The notes: generated by a model from the sequence alone, not told the origin. 64,000 bases of DNA from JAUIET01 sp039111475 (GCA_039111475.1 JBCCIP010000008.1:62001-126000), one strand, 5' to 3'; positions 51,514-60,428 are shown, counted from the first letter of the stretch. Program-made: numbers and translations.

Positions 51514-52185
51514 TCAATGCCCGCTGCCCAGAGTAATAGGTGTGTTGGCCCAAATAATTACGGCGTCCACGTCGCCTGTGTTGAGGTAAGTGTGCGGAAT
51601 ACTGGCGGAAAAGGAGAAACTGTCACCGGTTTCAAGCTGGAAATCACGGTCACCCAACGTTAATTGCACGGTGCCTTCCAACACCAGGCCCGCTTCTTCT
51701 CCTTCGTGCGTGTATACCTCATCACCACTACTGCCACCGGGTATATAGCGCGACATACCCAGAGCGAGCTGGCCATCAAGATTTGCCGACAACAAGTGGT
51801 CTTCAAAACCCATGTAGTCGGTGGACGCCACGTCAGAATACCTAAGCCGGCGCCTGCGGTTAGCACGAACAATATAAGGGCGCTCGTCGGCTGGTGCCGG
51901 GCCGTCCGATTGAAAAAACCAGCCAATGGGAACGTTCAGTACGGCGGCTATGTCCTGCAATGCCGTGACCGAAGGGCGCGCCAGTCCGCGTTCAATCTTT
52001 GACAGAAAACTAACCGACTTGCCCGACAGTTCGGCCATTTCCTGCAAGGTGTAGTTGTGCGCCTTTCGTAAATCACGCAGCTCTTTGCCCAGTCGCTCCA
52101 GTTCGGCTTGTGCCGCCTCGGAGCTTCCAGTACCCGCAACGCTACGTTGGGAAATCCCTGAATAGGTCTTTTTCTTGACTTTCAT
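51514..52185 (-). CDS. XRE-family regulator with C-terminal cupin
   Basis: A 223-residue regulator. Residues ~30-90 form a Cro/C1-type helix-turn-helix (L-R-K-A-H-N-Y-T-L-Q-E-M-A-E-L-S-G-K-S-V-S-F-like, then I-E-R-G-L-A-R-P-S-V). Residues ~145-215 are a small cupin (Y-T-H-E-G-E-E-A-G-L-V-L-E-G-T and F-S-F-S-A-S-I-P-H-T-Y) that probably senses the substrate, as in PuuR-type regulators. The ATG at 52185 lies inside the operator dyad at 52184-52211, so it likely controls itself and the divergent Rieske gene. The longer frame from 52239 crosses that promoter and is rejected. Confidence 0.9.
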   Translation of the reverse strand: MKVKKKTYSGISQRSVAGTGSSEAAQAELERLGKELRDLRKAHNYTLQEMAELSGKSVSFLSKIERGLARPSVTALQDIAAVLNVPIGWFFQSDGPAPADERPYIVRANRRRRLRYSDVASTDYMGFEDHLLSANLDGQLALGMSRYIPGGSSGDEVYTHEGEEAGLVLEGTVQLTLGDRDFQLETGDSFSFSASIPHTYLNTGDVDAVIIWANTPITLGSGH

Positions 52186-52211
52186 GAAAATAATGACATC
52201 ATATTTTTCAT
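52184..52211. promoter_or_regulatory. Operator dyad between XRE-cupin regulator and Rieske oxygenase
   Basis: ATGAAAATAATGA (52184-52196) and TCATATTTTTCAT (52199-52211) are inverted repeats, 11 of 13 bases matching, around a CA centre. It fills half of the 52-base divergent gap and covers the regulator's own start codon, as expected for autoregulation and joint control. Confidence 0.65.
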
Positions 52212-52237
52212 AAAAAGGCAATATATCAAACATAAAC

Positions 52238-53443
52238 ATGCCCGAGTCTTCAGCTAATCCAGCCGTTGTCGCTCAAATCAAAGCGCTAATTGGTGAACAA
52301 GCGTATGCACAAGCATTCGCGCCTATAGAGCAAGCATCGGGTTTGGTGAACAAATGCTATTGGTCTGAGGAATGGCTAACACTGGAGCAAGAGCAGTTGT
52401 TTGCCCGCTCATGGGTGTTTGCAGCCGCGGCCGCAGAAATCCCTGAACCAGGGGACATAAAGCCGCTAAGCATTGCCGGTGCGCCCATTATTTTGGTTCG
52501 CGATCAGCAGGAGATTCGTGCGTTTCATAACGTGTGCAGACACCGCGGTGCAACACTGATCGAACAGCCCTGTAATAAGAGCAGCATTAGCTGTCCCTAT
52601 CACGCATGGAACTACGCCCTGGACGGTCGTCTTAAATTCAGACCACACTTTTTCGGCCCCGACCAACACGAGCGCGTGACCGATGGCGACCATGACCCGG
52701 ACCGGATCAATCTCGTTAGTGTGGCATGTAAAACCTGGAATGGTTGCGTATTTGTCAATCTTGGCAAGCACCCTCAAGCGTTCGAAGACTACATTACTCC
52801 ATTGGAAAACTGCGCCCCACATCATGACTTCAGCAGCATTCGCTGGGCAGGCAAGCTTGAGTTTGAGGTGCAGGCCAATTGGAAGCTGGTGTTTGAAAAT
52901 TACATGGAGGGTTACCACGTATTTTCGCTGCACCCTGAATTGCTAAAGTTTGCACCAATGAATTTACGCTGGTCTGGTGAGTGGCGCGGCCGTACTTTTT
53001 ACAACGATTACGTGGTTGAGCAGCTTCAGAGCGGGCGTGGTGCAGGCTTGCCACACTATCCTGGTCTGCCGGAACAAGAGCAACGTCGCGGTTTCTGGAC
53101 GCTTAACTTTCCGCAATTTGCCGCGGAAGTATTTGCCGACCAATTCGCAGTGCTATCCGCCCAACCCGTTGCACCCAACCTGACGCGCGAAGAACTGCAT
53201 GTATTTCTAATAGGAGACGCGGCAACCAGCGACGCGTTTGCCGAGCAGCGCAAGCAGGTAATGCAAACCTGGCACGACCTGAACCACGAGGACATGGACA
53301 TTCTCGAAAGCTTGCAGCGCGGCCGCCGTTCACCGGCTTATGACGGTGGGCGCTTATCGCCGCACTGGGATGGGCCTACACATCAGTTTGCGCGAGTATT
53401 GATGGAGACTATGACAGCTGACCTATCAATACCATCTCCCTAA
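52238..53443 (+). CDS. Rieske non-heme iron oxygenase, alpha subunit (choline/betaine/carnitine-monooxygenase-like)
   Basis: A 401-residue ring-hydroxylating-type oxygenase. The Rieske [2Fe-2S] ligands are Cys100 and His102 (C-R-H-R-G) and Cys119 and His122 (C-P-Y-H-A-W). The catalytic iron site follows N-W-K-L-V-F-E-N-Y-M-E-G-Y-H with His227 and His232. E-N-Y-x-E-G-Y-H is the form found in choline monooxygenase, GbcA and CntA, which oxidise quaternary ammonium methyl or trimethylamine groups. No reductase gene is adjacent. It is divergent from the XRE regulator, whose operon holds a DMGDH-type enzyme, so the two probably act in series on a methylated amine. Confidence 0.88.
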   Translation: MPESSANPAVVAQIKALIGEQAYAQAFAPIEQASGLVNKCYWSEEWLTLEQEQLFARSWVFAAAAAEIPEPGDIKPLSIAGAPIILVRDQQEIRAFHNVCRHRGATLIEQPCNKSSISCPYHAWNYALDGRLKFRPHFFGPDQHERVTDGDHDPDRINLVSVACKTWNGCVFVNLGKHPQAFEDYITPLENCAPHHDFSSIRWAGKLEFEVQANWKLVFENYMEGYHVFSLHPELLKFAPMNLRWSGEWRGRTFYNDYVVEQLQSGRGAGLPHYPGLPEQEQRRGFWTLNFPQFAAEVFADQFAVLSAQPVAPNLTREELHVFLIGDAATSDAFAEQRKQVMQTWHDLNHEDMDILESLQRGRRSPAYDGGRLSPHWDGPTHQFARVLMETMTADLSIPSP

Positions 53444-53618
53444 GGATTGCTGAAATATTAATGAGAGGTTTCATAGCACGGCATTTGCTAGTCAGTCGTC
53501 CTCCAACGCAATTCATAAAAGCCCATAGCGAAGTACGAGCATCTTAGATCAGTGCCGTACTTACTGTGCTTCTGGTACTATCTGTTACGACTGATTACTA
53601 GAAACATAAGCATTGTCA

Positions 53619-55640
53619 ATGAACCACTTAAGCGAAATTACAATTCTGACCTTAATAATCCTGACATCTTTAATTGGCTGCGGACAAGAACCCGAATCCA
53701 TCGCTAACATTAGTGAAAGCTCAGTCTCCGATGCTGGCAACAGCGCCCCAACCCAACACACAATTGAAAAAAATAAGGCCGTGTTGGATGCACTGCCTTT
53801 TTCTGACACAAGAGATTTCGAAGAAGCCGAACGAGGCCTAATTGCCAAAGCGACTAATCTGGTCGTTAAACACAAAAGTACGGGGGATACTCTCTGGGAC
53901 ATTCCCGCCTACGACTTTATTAAAGGTGAGGCGCCGGACTCTGTGAATCCAAGCCTATGGCGGCAAGCCAAATTGAATGGCACCCCCGGCTTATACAAAG
54001 TAAAACAGGGTATTTGGCAACTTCGCAATTTTGATCTGGCCACACTGTCTGTTATTGAAGGCGAACGCGGTTGGATACTAGTCGACCCAAGCACCACGAT
54101 TGAAACCGGCGCCGCCTCACTGGCTTTCTTAAAAAAGCATTTATTCGATGATAAACCCGTTAGCGCCATTTTATACACTCACAGTCATGCTGATCATTTT
54201 GGCGGTGTGCGCGCCTATGTGGACGAGGGGCACGATGAGAAACTACAAGTGGTGGCCCCCGAAGGGTTTATGGAAGAAGCCGCCAGCGAAAACATACTAC
54301 TTGGCCCGGCGATGACTCGCCGTGCCGGCTACCAATATGGCCTCGCGCTTAAACCAGGTGTTTATGGCAACATTGACCTGGGGCTGGGAAAATCTCTACC
54401 GTTTGGCACAACGTCAGTTATAGAACCCAACACAATTATCAGGGAAACGGGTGAAGAGCATCTCATTGACGGCGTTCGCTTTATTTTCCAAATTGCCTCA
54501 GGCACAGAAGCACCATCAGAATTCACTTTTTATCTCCCGGAACATAACGCATTTTGTGGCGCTGAAGTCATCAGCCGTACCATGCATAACATTTATACCT
54601 TGCGCGGTGCGAAAGTAAGAGATGCCCTGCTCTGGAGTAAAGTCATTGATAGCATCTTGCAGGATTACGGCCATTCCGATGTTATTTTTAACAGCCACCA
54701 CTGGCCGGTTTGGGGCACTGAACGGATCACTGAATATTTAGAAAGCCAGCGCGACACATACAAATTTATTCACGACCAAACCATTCACATGGTTCTGGCG
54801 GGTATGACACCCAAGGAAATTTCTCACTCAATTAAACTGCCAGAAAACTTGGCTAACAAATTCTATTCAAGGGGTTACTACGGCACCCTTCAACACAACG
54901 CTAAAGCGGTGTACCAGCGCTATGTAGGTTGGTACGACGGTAATCCAGCCAATTTGCACCCCATCCCTCCGGCCAAATCAGGCGCTCGCTATATTGAGCT
55001 TATGGGCGGTATCGAGACTGTCATAGAGAAAGCCCAAACTTACTACGACAACGGCGAATATGAGTGGGTTGCTGAACTGTTAAATCACGCTGTGTTTTCA
55101 CAGCCAGACCACACTGCAGCCAAAGAATTGCTAGCCAAAGCGTATGATCAACTTGGCTACCAGGCCGAGTCTGGCCCGTGGCGCAGCGAATACTTAACCG
55201 CTGCTCACGAACTACGCCATGGCATAACCGCCCCCCCAACACGAACCATTGACGCTTTGGGCGTTATTAGTATGGCGCCCACCGACACATTTTTGGAAAC
55301 CATTGCGGTTAATATCGACGCAGAAAAAGCCGACGGCAAAGAGCTTACATTGAATTTCGTATTTACCGATACAAAGGAACGGTTTCTTATCACACTTAGA
55401 AACTCCGTCATGCACCACTACCTAAAACCGTACAAGCAAGAAGGCAATCCAAACAATGCCACAGTAACAGTTAGCCTGACCAAAGAGATGTTCCTGAACA
55501 TGATTGTGGGAGCTGTAGACATGCAAGCGATTCTATTCGGTGATGAGCTCTCAATTGATGGCAGTAAATTGGATCTATTGAGCTTTTTTGCATCATTGAG
55601 TCAAAGTGGTAACAACAATTTTCCCATTGTGACCCCATAA
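53619..55640 (+). CDS. Alkylsulfatase, metallo-beta-lactamase fold, lipoprotein
   Basis: A 673-residue SdsA1/BDS1-type alkyl sulfatase releasing sulfate from alkyl sulfate esters. A lipoprotein signal ends in the lipobox L-I-G-C (Cys about residue 21). The metallo-beta-lactamase site H-S-H-A-D-H-F-G-G near 192 and F-C-G-A-E-V-I-S-R-T-M-H near 315 bind two zinc ions. The dimerisation domain follows (G-A-R-Y-I-E-L-M-G-G to about 530), then a C-terminal SCP2-like domain from ~545. The ATG at 53619 is chosen over a TTG two codons upstream. A periplasmic or outer-membrane location is expected. Confidence 0.92.
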   Translation: MNHLSEITILTLIILTSLIGCGQEPESIANISESSVSDAGNSAPTQHTIEKNKAVLDALPFSDTRDFEEAERGLIAKATNLVVKHKSTGDTLWDIPAYDFIKGEAPDSVNPSLWRQAKLNGTPGLYKVKQGIWQLRNFDLATLSVIEGERGWILVDPSTTIETGAASLAFLKKHLFDDKPVSAILYTHSHADHFGGVRAYVDEGHDEKLQVVAPEGFMEEAASENILLGPAMTRRAGYQYGLALKPGVYGNIDLGLGKSLPFGTTSVIEPNTIIRETGEEHLIDGVRFIFQIASGTEAPSEFTFYLPEHNAFCGAEVISRTMHNIYTLRGAKVRDALLWSKVIDSILQDYGHSDVIFNSHHWPVWGTERITEYLESQRDTYKFIHDQTIHMVLAGMTPKEISHSIKLPENLANKFYSRGYYGTLQHNAKAVYQRYVGWYDGNPANLHPIPPAKSGARYIELMGGIETVIEKAQTYYDNGEYEWVAELLNHAVFSQPDHTAAKELLAKAYDQLGYQAESGPWRSEYLTAAHELRHGITAPPTRTIDALGVISMAPTDTFLETIAVNIDAEKADGKELTLNFVFTDTKERFLITLRNSVMHHYLKPYKQEGNPNNATVTVSLTKEMFLNMIVGAVDMQAILFGDELSIDGSKLDLLSFFASLSQSGNNNFPIVTP

Positions 55641-55694
55641 CGATGATGCATGAATTTAGGTGGGTAACAATAGAGAAAGCAGTGCGAGCGTGCT

Positions 55695-55731
55695 GATGTC
55701 TCCCTGGTTATTTGAATATCTACCAGACATC
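55695..55731. terminator. Imperfect hairpin between convergent genes
   Basis: GATGT/ACATC and CTGGT/ACCAG nest into one stem with a CTCC bulge and a 13-nt loop, between the alkylsulfatase and DUF1772 gene ends. It is a possible two-way terminator. Confidence 0.35.
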
Positions 55732-56221
55732 AAGCATAGGTAACCAGGTAATAAACGCTGAGCAACGCACTCAGCAAAGAACATAATGTTCTTACATGAT
55801 TCCAGCGTACCCAAACCAAGGTATATAGCTGCCAAGTCTTGCGCAGATCGTCTTCGTTACCTTCCGCTCGCGCCAGCTCATTGTTAAGCGGCACATTAAA
55901 CACCAATGTGATGAGGAACATACCGCTTAGGTACGCGAAAGCCGCCGCGAACAGAATTGAACTGCCTGGGGATCCGTGGTCTTGTAAGGCGACAAACAAT
56001 AACCACGCATAGAGTGCCGTTGTGCCAAAAAACAAGGGCATGAACAAGGAACGCAGAATGACCCGGTTAATCGCATTCATGGCTTTGGCGGCGTCTATTT
56101 GCGGTAGCTCTTGTAGCGCTTGCATCACGAACGTTGAAAAAACGAAGTAGATGCCGGCCATAAGGCCGGCTCCAACTGCAGCGATTGAAACCGATACGGC
56201 CATTGCGCTTTCTGAAATCAT
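55730..56221 (-). CDS. DUF1772 membrane protein
   Basis: A 163-residue inner-membrane protein with four predicted helices (~8-30, 58-78, 88-108 and 140-160). Family features include A-G-I-Y-F-V-F-S-T-F-V-M near residue 20, a conserved N-V-P-L-N-N-E-L near 110 and W-V-R-W-N-H-V-R-T near 138. DUF1772 includes fungal anthrone oxygenases, but bacterial members are uncharacterised. The ATG at 56221 has AAGGG; the longer frame would overlap the NmrA gene. It follows that gene by 13 bases and is probably cotranscribed. Confidence 0.83.
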   Translation of the reverse strand: MISESAMAVSVSIAAVGAGLMAGIYFVFSTFVMQALQELPQIDAAKAMNAINRVILRSLFMPLFFGTTALYAWLLFVALQDHGSPGSSILFAAAFAYLSGMFLITLVFNVPLNNELARAEGNEDDLRKTWQLYTLVWVRWNHVRTLCSLLSALLSVYYLVTYA

Positions 56222-56234
56222 GCTGAAACCCTTA

Positions 56235-57083
56235 TCAATAAGCGTGTTTTGCCAGCCCATCACGTGCCCAAGCCCCGCTTTCAAGGACTTTGGCGATATA
56301 GTCCTTAAAGTCTGTGGCAGGCCTGCCCAGTGCCTCTTCTACCCCTTTCGCAGGTATCGAATTGCGGCCATCGAAAACAACGGTGAAGAGCTCACGCATA
56401 AGCCATTGCATGTCCTCATCCAGGCCTTCATCGGCCAGCGCGTTCAGGAAGTCATTGATACTGATGTTTGTGAAATTGACTTGATACCCTAGCTCAGCCG
56501 ACAGCTCAGCAGCGCACTGAGCAAAAGTGAGGGCACGCGGGCCACTGACTTCAAACAGACGATTTCTGAGCTCATCGCGTGTCAGTGCGGCCACCGCAAC
56601 ATCCGCTATGTCATCTACGTCAATGAACGGCTCCGCAATGTCTGCAGCGGGCAGCATCAGTTCACCGGATAAAATGCCTTCAATCATGAACCCTTCACTG
56701 AAGTTCTGCATAAACCAGCTGGCTCGTACCACGTTCCAGTCGAGCCCGCTCCCTTTGAGAATATTCTCGCAGCGCTCAGCGCCCTGTTCACCGCGCCCGG
56801 ACAGTAACACGATGTGCTTCAGACCGGCGCTTTTTGCAACGTCGATAAACCGGCGCAAAGCGTCTTCAGCCGAAGGGACCGCCAGGTCTGGATAGAACGA
56901 CACATACGCTGAAGTCGCGCCTTCCATTGCGGCAGACCAGGTCAATTCATCGTTCCAGTCAAACGCTGGTGAAGACGAGCGCGAAACCGCACGCGTGTTG
57001 TAGCCAAGTGTCCGCAAACGCTGTTCAACACGCCAGCCAGTTTTTGCGGTTTTGCCAATGATTAAGATCGGTGAATTGTTCAT
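56235..57083 (-). CDS. NmrA-like NAD(P)-binding protein
   Basis: A 282-residue atypical short-chain dehydrogenase fold protein of the NmrA/quinone-oxidoreductase-2 group. The cofactor loop is I-L-I-I-G-K-T-A-K-T-G-W, with Lys in place of the usual middle Gly or Ala; S-G-R-G-E-Q-G-A-E and W-F-M-Q-N-F near residue 125 are family blocks. The Y-x-x-x-K catalytic pair is missing, so it may be a redox sensor or reduce a quinone. It is divergent from an AraC regulator across a perfect dyad, and cotranscribed with DUF1772. Confidence 0.85.
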   Translation of the reverse strand: MNNSPILIIGKTAKTGWRVEQRLRTLGYNTRAVSRSSSPAFDWNDELTWSAAMEGATSAYVSFYPDLAVPSAEDALRRFIDVAKSAGLKHIVLLSGRGEQGAERCENILKGSGLDWNVVRASWFMQNFSEGFMIEGILSGELMLPAADIAEPFIDVDDIADVAVAALTRDELRNRLFEVSGPRALTFAQCAAELSAELGYQVNFTNISINDFLNALADEGLDEDMQWLMRELFTVVFDGRNSIPAKGVEEALGRPATDFKDYIAKVLESGAWARDGLAKHAY

Positions 57084-57165
57084 TTGATAACGCTCCGTTA
57101 GGTTTGAATGTATTGGTCGAACAGTGTTTGCTCGACCGTTGACATTATTTTGGTCCTTATTTTCT

Positions 57166-57188
57166 GGACTTTAAATCACTTAAAGTCC
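57166..57188. promoter_or_regulatory. Perfect 9-bp dyad in the AraC / NmrA divergent promoter
   Basis: GGACTTTAA (57166-57174) and TTAAAGTCC (57180-57188) are perfect inverted repeats with a 5-nt spacer, 38 bases before the AraC-type gene. A nearby GGTCC at 57152 partly repeats it. It is a good candidate for the regulator's binding site. Confidence 0.55.
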
Positions 57189-57225
57189 AAGATAGTTAAC
57201 CTATCGTCTAAACATATATGCAGCA

Positions 57226-58197
57226 ATGAACGACGCGGTATTAACCACCCCTCGAACCGAGTCTGACTTACCCCCCAGCAGCGATCCGCTGGGAGAGGTA
57301 CTTCAACTGCTGCAGCTCACCGGCGTTCTTTACTGCAATGCGGAACTGACCGAGCCATGGGGTATCGACATTCCACATATCCCTGGGGTGATGAATGTAG
57401 AGGTGGTAACAGCAGGAAGTTGCTGGCTGCATTTGAATGACCGCGAACCATTGTTCCTGCCAAAAGGCAGTCTGGTTCTGATTCCACGCGGCAATGCCCA
57501 TACACTGCGGGCAAAGCCGGGAGATCGGGCGACAGCGTTGGAGGATATTCCGGTCGAACTGATCGGCGATCGCTTCGAGAAAATGCGTTTTGGCGGCCCT
57601 GGGCCGCAAACAAACATTACGTATTACGGTGTGCGCTTTGACCCCTATCTGGCAACACGTCTGATCAAATTGCTGCCGGACGTGTTACATCTTCGCACGC
57701 TAGCAGACAATAACCCTTGGCTTGAGAGCACAATCGCCTTCATCGCTGAGGAAGCACGCGCGCAGTCGCCAGGCGGTGAAACAATAATCACAAGGCTGGC
57801 CGATATTCTTGTGATACAAGCCATTCGCACATGGATAGACACAGTGCGAGAGGATGAACGTGGCTGGATTGCCTCTTTACATGATCGTCAGATTGGCGCG
57901 GCAATGTCGTTAATGCACCGACACCCGGAACAAAGCTGGACAGTTGCCGGGCTGGCGCGAGAAATTGGTATGTCTCGTTCAGGATTTTCGGCGCGCTTTA
58001 CGGAAATGGTAGGCGAACCGGCCCTTAGCTACCTCACCGATTTACGCATGCGTTTGGCCCAAAGAGATCTGCACAACACACAGGACTCCCTGGCCATCAT
58101 TGCAGAGCGTGTTGGGTATCAGTCAGAGCCTGCGTTTAACAGGGCGTTCAAGCGCGTTGTTGGCATGCCGCCGGGGTGTGCGCGAAAGGCAAGTTAA
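57226..58197 (+). CDS. AraC-family regulator with N-terminal cupin
   Basis: A 323-residue regulator. Residues ~20-200 form the Cupin_6-type sensor (P-W-G-I-D-I-P near 45, L-P-K-G-S-L-V-L-I-P-R-G-N-A-H near 78). Residues ~220-320 hold two helix-turn-helices (W-T-V-A-G-L-A-R-E-I-G-M-S-R-S-G-F and A-E-R-V-G-Y-Q-S-E-P-A-F-N-R-A-F-K-R). This type commonly controls a neighbouring oxidoreductase, here the divergent NmrA-DUF1772 pair. The ATG at 57226 is the first in frame. Confidence 0.92.
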   Translation: MNDAVLTTPRTESDLPPSSDPLGEVLQLLQLTGVLYCNAELTEPWGIDIPHIPGVMNVEVVTAGSCWLHLNDREPLFLPKGSLVLIPRGNAHTLRAKPGDRATALEDIPVELIGDRFEKMRFGGPGPQTNITYYGVRFDPYLATRLIKLLPDVLHLRTLADNNPWLESTIAFIAEEARAQSPGGETIITRLADILVIQAIRTWIDTVREDERGWIASLHDRQIGAAMSLMHRHPEQSWTVAGLAREIGMSRSGFSARFTEMVGEPALSYLTDLRMRLAQRDLHNTQDSLAIIAERVGYQSEPAFNRAFKRVVGMPPGCARKAS

Positions 58198-58205
58198 CTT
58201 GCTTT

Positions 58206-58233
58206 AGTTGCGAGACGATCACAACTTGCAACT
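58206..58233. terminator. Hairpin between convergent AraC and LysR genes
   Basis: AGTTGCGAG and CTTGCAACT pair over 9 bp with one G-T pair and a 10-nt loop, just after the AraC-type stop codon. No T-tract follows. Confidence 0.35.
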
Positions 58234-58302
58234 CCCTCTGGATGAAGTGACGGGTACATGCATAGAAAACACATTGGCAAGCGCGTTTGATCGCTAAATT
58301 AT

Positions 58303-59226
58303 TTACTCCATACCTAAGAGCTCTTGTACCATCTCGAGTATCCAGCGCAATCTGGGTTCCGCCGAAAAGCGCGTATGCCATAGCGCGTAATAGTTTGTTT
58401 CCGGCAGCTTGACCGGCACAGGTTTGACCACAAGCGGCCTACCTTTAGCAACAGTGTTGGCTACCCGGGAAGGCAGCGTAACTATCCTTGATGTTCCCAG
58501 CAATTGTTCGTCAACAATATTGAAAGCCGATACTGAAGCGCATATCTGACGTTGCAGGCCATGCCGCTCGAGCTCAATATCCACCACACCTTTCTCGTTG
58601 CCTAGTGGTGCGACCAGCACGTGACTTGCTTCCACGTAACGCTTGAGCGTCATGTTCACCTTGGCAAGAGCGTGACCTTCGTGCATTACGCAGACAAATG
58701 GATCGCTTCCCAGGCGGCGTTGCATCAGTAATTCCGGAGCATTCCAATTCACCGCTACCACGAGATTAACCTGTCCGGCTTCCAACTGTCGGACAAGATA
58801 ATCCTTCGCTAGCGGTAGGGTAACCAGGCGTAACTGTGGCGCCTCATTAGCCAGTCGATCAATCAGTTTTGGCGTAAGGCGTGTCAGTATTTCATCCGTG
58901 GCGCTTATAACAAACCTGCCGCGAAAACCTTCAGGTGACACGCCTTCATCCGAGCTTAGCTTATTGGCTTCATCAACGATGCACTTAACGCGATCCCTCA
59001 ATTCCCAGGCATAGGGTGTTGGCTGCATACCTTCCCGCGTTCTTACAAACAATTCGTCACCCAGCCAATCCCTCAATTGACTCAATTGTTTACTAACAGC
59101 GGATTGAGTAACGCTCATCAGCTCCGCCGCTCCACTAATACTGCCTCTGGTCATGATGGCGTCAAATGCCTCCAATAGAGGCAAGTTTTTAATATTCCTA
59201 TTACTCATACTATGTATTTCTATCAT
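58303..59226 (-). CDS. LysR-family transcriptional regulator
   Basis: A 307-residue LysR-type regulator. The winged helix-turn-helix is in residues ~12-70 (A-F-D-A-I-M-T-R-G-S-I-S-G-A-A-E-L and V-T-Q-S-A-V-S-K-Q-L-S-Q-L-R), and the periplasmic-binding-like effector domain in ~100-300 (F-V-I-S-A-T-D-E). The organisation resembles the NodD/PcpR subgroup. The ATG at 59226 or at 59208 can serve as start. It is divergent from the GST-NTF2-tautomerase-DMT genes, which it probably controls. Confidence 0.92.
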   Translation of the reverse strand: MIEIHSMSNRNIKNLPLLEAFDAIMTRGSISGAAELMSVTQSAVSKQLSQLRDWLGDELFVRTREGMQPTPYAWELRDRVKCIVDEANKLSSDEGVSPEGFRGRFVISATDEILTRLTPKLIDRLANEAPQLRLVTLPLAKDYLVRQLEAGQVNLVVAVNWNAPELLMQRRLGSDPFVCVMHEGHALAKVNMTLKRYVEASHVLVAPLGNEKGVVDIELERHGLQRQICASVSAFNIVDEQLLGTSRIVTLPSRVANTVAKGRPLVVKPVPVKLPETNYYALWHTRFSAEPRLRWILEMVQELLGME

Positions 59227-59339
59227 TCCCTGGAGGAAATGTCTATTAATCCTTATCGTGTCGGCTTGTTCGAGCTACCAGGCAGCGCTTTCTTAAACAT
59301 TGCCTGGTGCTCGCCCTCTTAAGCAACCAGGAGACTATT

Positions 59340-59957
59340 ATGTATCAGCTATATTCCATCCCCGGCAGTTGTTCTACCGGCATTCACGTTCTACTCAACA
59401 AACTCGGTCAAGAATTTGATGTCATCAATCGCGACGACGTAAACGATTACTCAGCAATAGTGCCCACGAACCAGGTTCCAGCTCTAAAGGCAGGTGATGA
59501 GCTGCTTACTGAAGGGTCAGCCATCGTACTGTTTTTACTTGAAGAGCACGGCATGGCCCCTCTTCGCGGAGAAGAAACGCGCAACTTTCGGCAGTGGCTG
59601 ATGTTCAACTACGCTACGCTTCATCCAACGTATTCTCAGCTTTTTACTGCTGGTGTGAGAAACGTTGTTGCCCATTCAGAAAGTCGCGAGCAACTGATAG
59701 CGCATGTGGCCAGCCGACTGACGGAGTTATGGCGCATTGTTGAACATCGCATGGAAGGCAGAACATTCATGGTGGGCGATTCAGCAACGATCATTGATTA
59801 TCTGCTGGCAATTTATGCCAACTGGGGTAACTCGGTACCAGAGGCCGATATCACAATAGGCCCTAATGCGAGAAAGCTAATCCAGCAGGTTTTGGCGTTA
59901 CCAGAATTTGTTAAAGCCACAGAGCGTGAAGGCATCGACGTTCACTTGCCGCGCTAA
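59340..59957 (+). CDS. Glutathione S-transferase family protein
   Basis: A 205-residue GST. The N-terminal thioredoxin fold shows S-I-P-G-S-C-S-T (active-site Ser or Cys near residue 10), N-Q-V-P-A-L with the cis-Pro and E-G-S-A-I for the gamma-glutamyl contact; an all-helical C-terminal half follows (F-M-V-G-D-S-A-T-I-I-D-Y-L). It resembles the beta class. The ATG at 59340 follows AGGAG. First gene of the putative LysR-controlled unit; a role in electrophile or aromatic detoxification is likely. Confidence 0.9.
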   Translation: MYQLYSIPGSCSTGIHVLLNKLGQEFDVINRDDVNDYSAIVPTNQVPALKAGDELLTEGSAIVLFLLEEHGMAPLRGEETRNFRQWLMFNYATLHPTYSQLFTAGVRNVVAHSESREQLIAHVASRLTELWRIVEHRMEGRTFMVGDSATIIDYLLAIYANWGNSVPEADITIGPNARKLIQQVLALPEFVKATEREGIDVHLPR

Positions 59958-60014
59958 ACACACCACGGGAGTGTCAACTGTTGACGCTCCTGCCAAACAT
60001 CTTTGGAGGTTCCA

Positions 60015-60428
60015 ATGAACAAGACAGTAACACAGCACTCACACCATCCTACTGAGATTTCGACTAACAACGTTCCGACGGCAATCACTGCAGTTATCGA
60101 AGAGTATTTTGACGCGTTGTATGAAGCCAGCGAATCAAAAATGGGCGCGATTTTTCACACAAGCGGTGTTTACGCTACTGCCGACGAATCGCCGGTTTTG
60201 ATTCGAGACAAGCCAAGCTATCTAAACGTGCTGCGGCAACGAACATCGCCAGCATCTCGCGAGGAAACTCGCAAGGATTCTATAGACAGCATTGAAATGG
60301 CCGGCGAGAACACAGCCCGCGCCATAGTGCGATGTTCTATAGGCAACAGCGATTTCATCGACTTCCTCACTCTTGTTCGGGACGAGGGGCGCTGGCAAAT
60401 AATCGCAAAGATTTTTCACATCGCATAA
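60015..60428 (+). CDS. NTF2-like / lumazine-binding-type protein
   Basis: A 137-residue single-domain protein of the SnoaL/NTF2-like fold, closest to the 'putative lumazine-binding' group: A-V-I-E-E-Y-F-D-A-L-Y-E-A-S near residue 30, followed by F-H-T-S-G-V-Y and ending with W-Q-I-I-A-K-I-F-H. The first 25 residues are polar and His-rich. The ATG at 60015 follows GGAGG. The fold hosts both enzymes and binding proteins, so no reaction can be given. It lies between the GST and tautomerase genes. Confidence 0.8.
   Translation: MNKTVTQHSHHPTEISTNNVPTAITAVIEEYFDALYEASESKMGAIFHTSGVYATADESPVLIRDKPSYLNVLRQRTSPASREETRKDSIDSIEMAGENTARAIVRCSIGNSDFIDFLTLVRDEGRWQIIAKIFHIA

Noticed and set aside
51500..52237. 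Glycine riboswitch ahead of the GcvT-type gene
   Set aside because: The gene follows its regulator by 14 bases and no paired aptamer sequence is visible; control is explained by the XRE operator.
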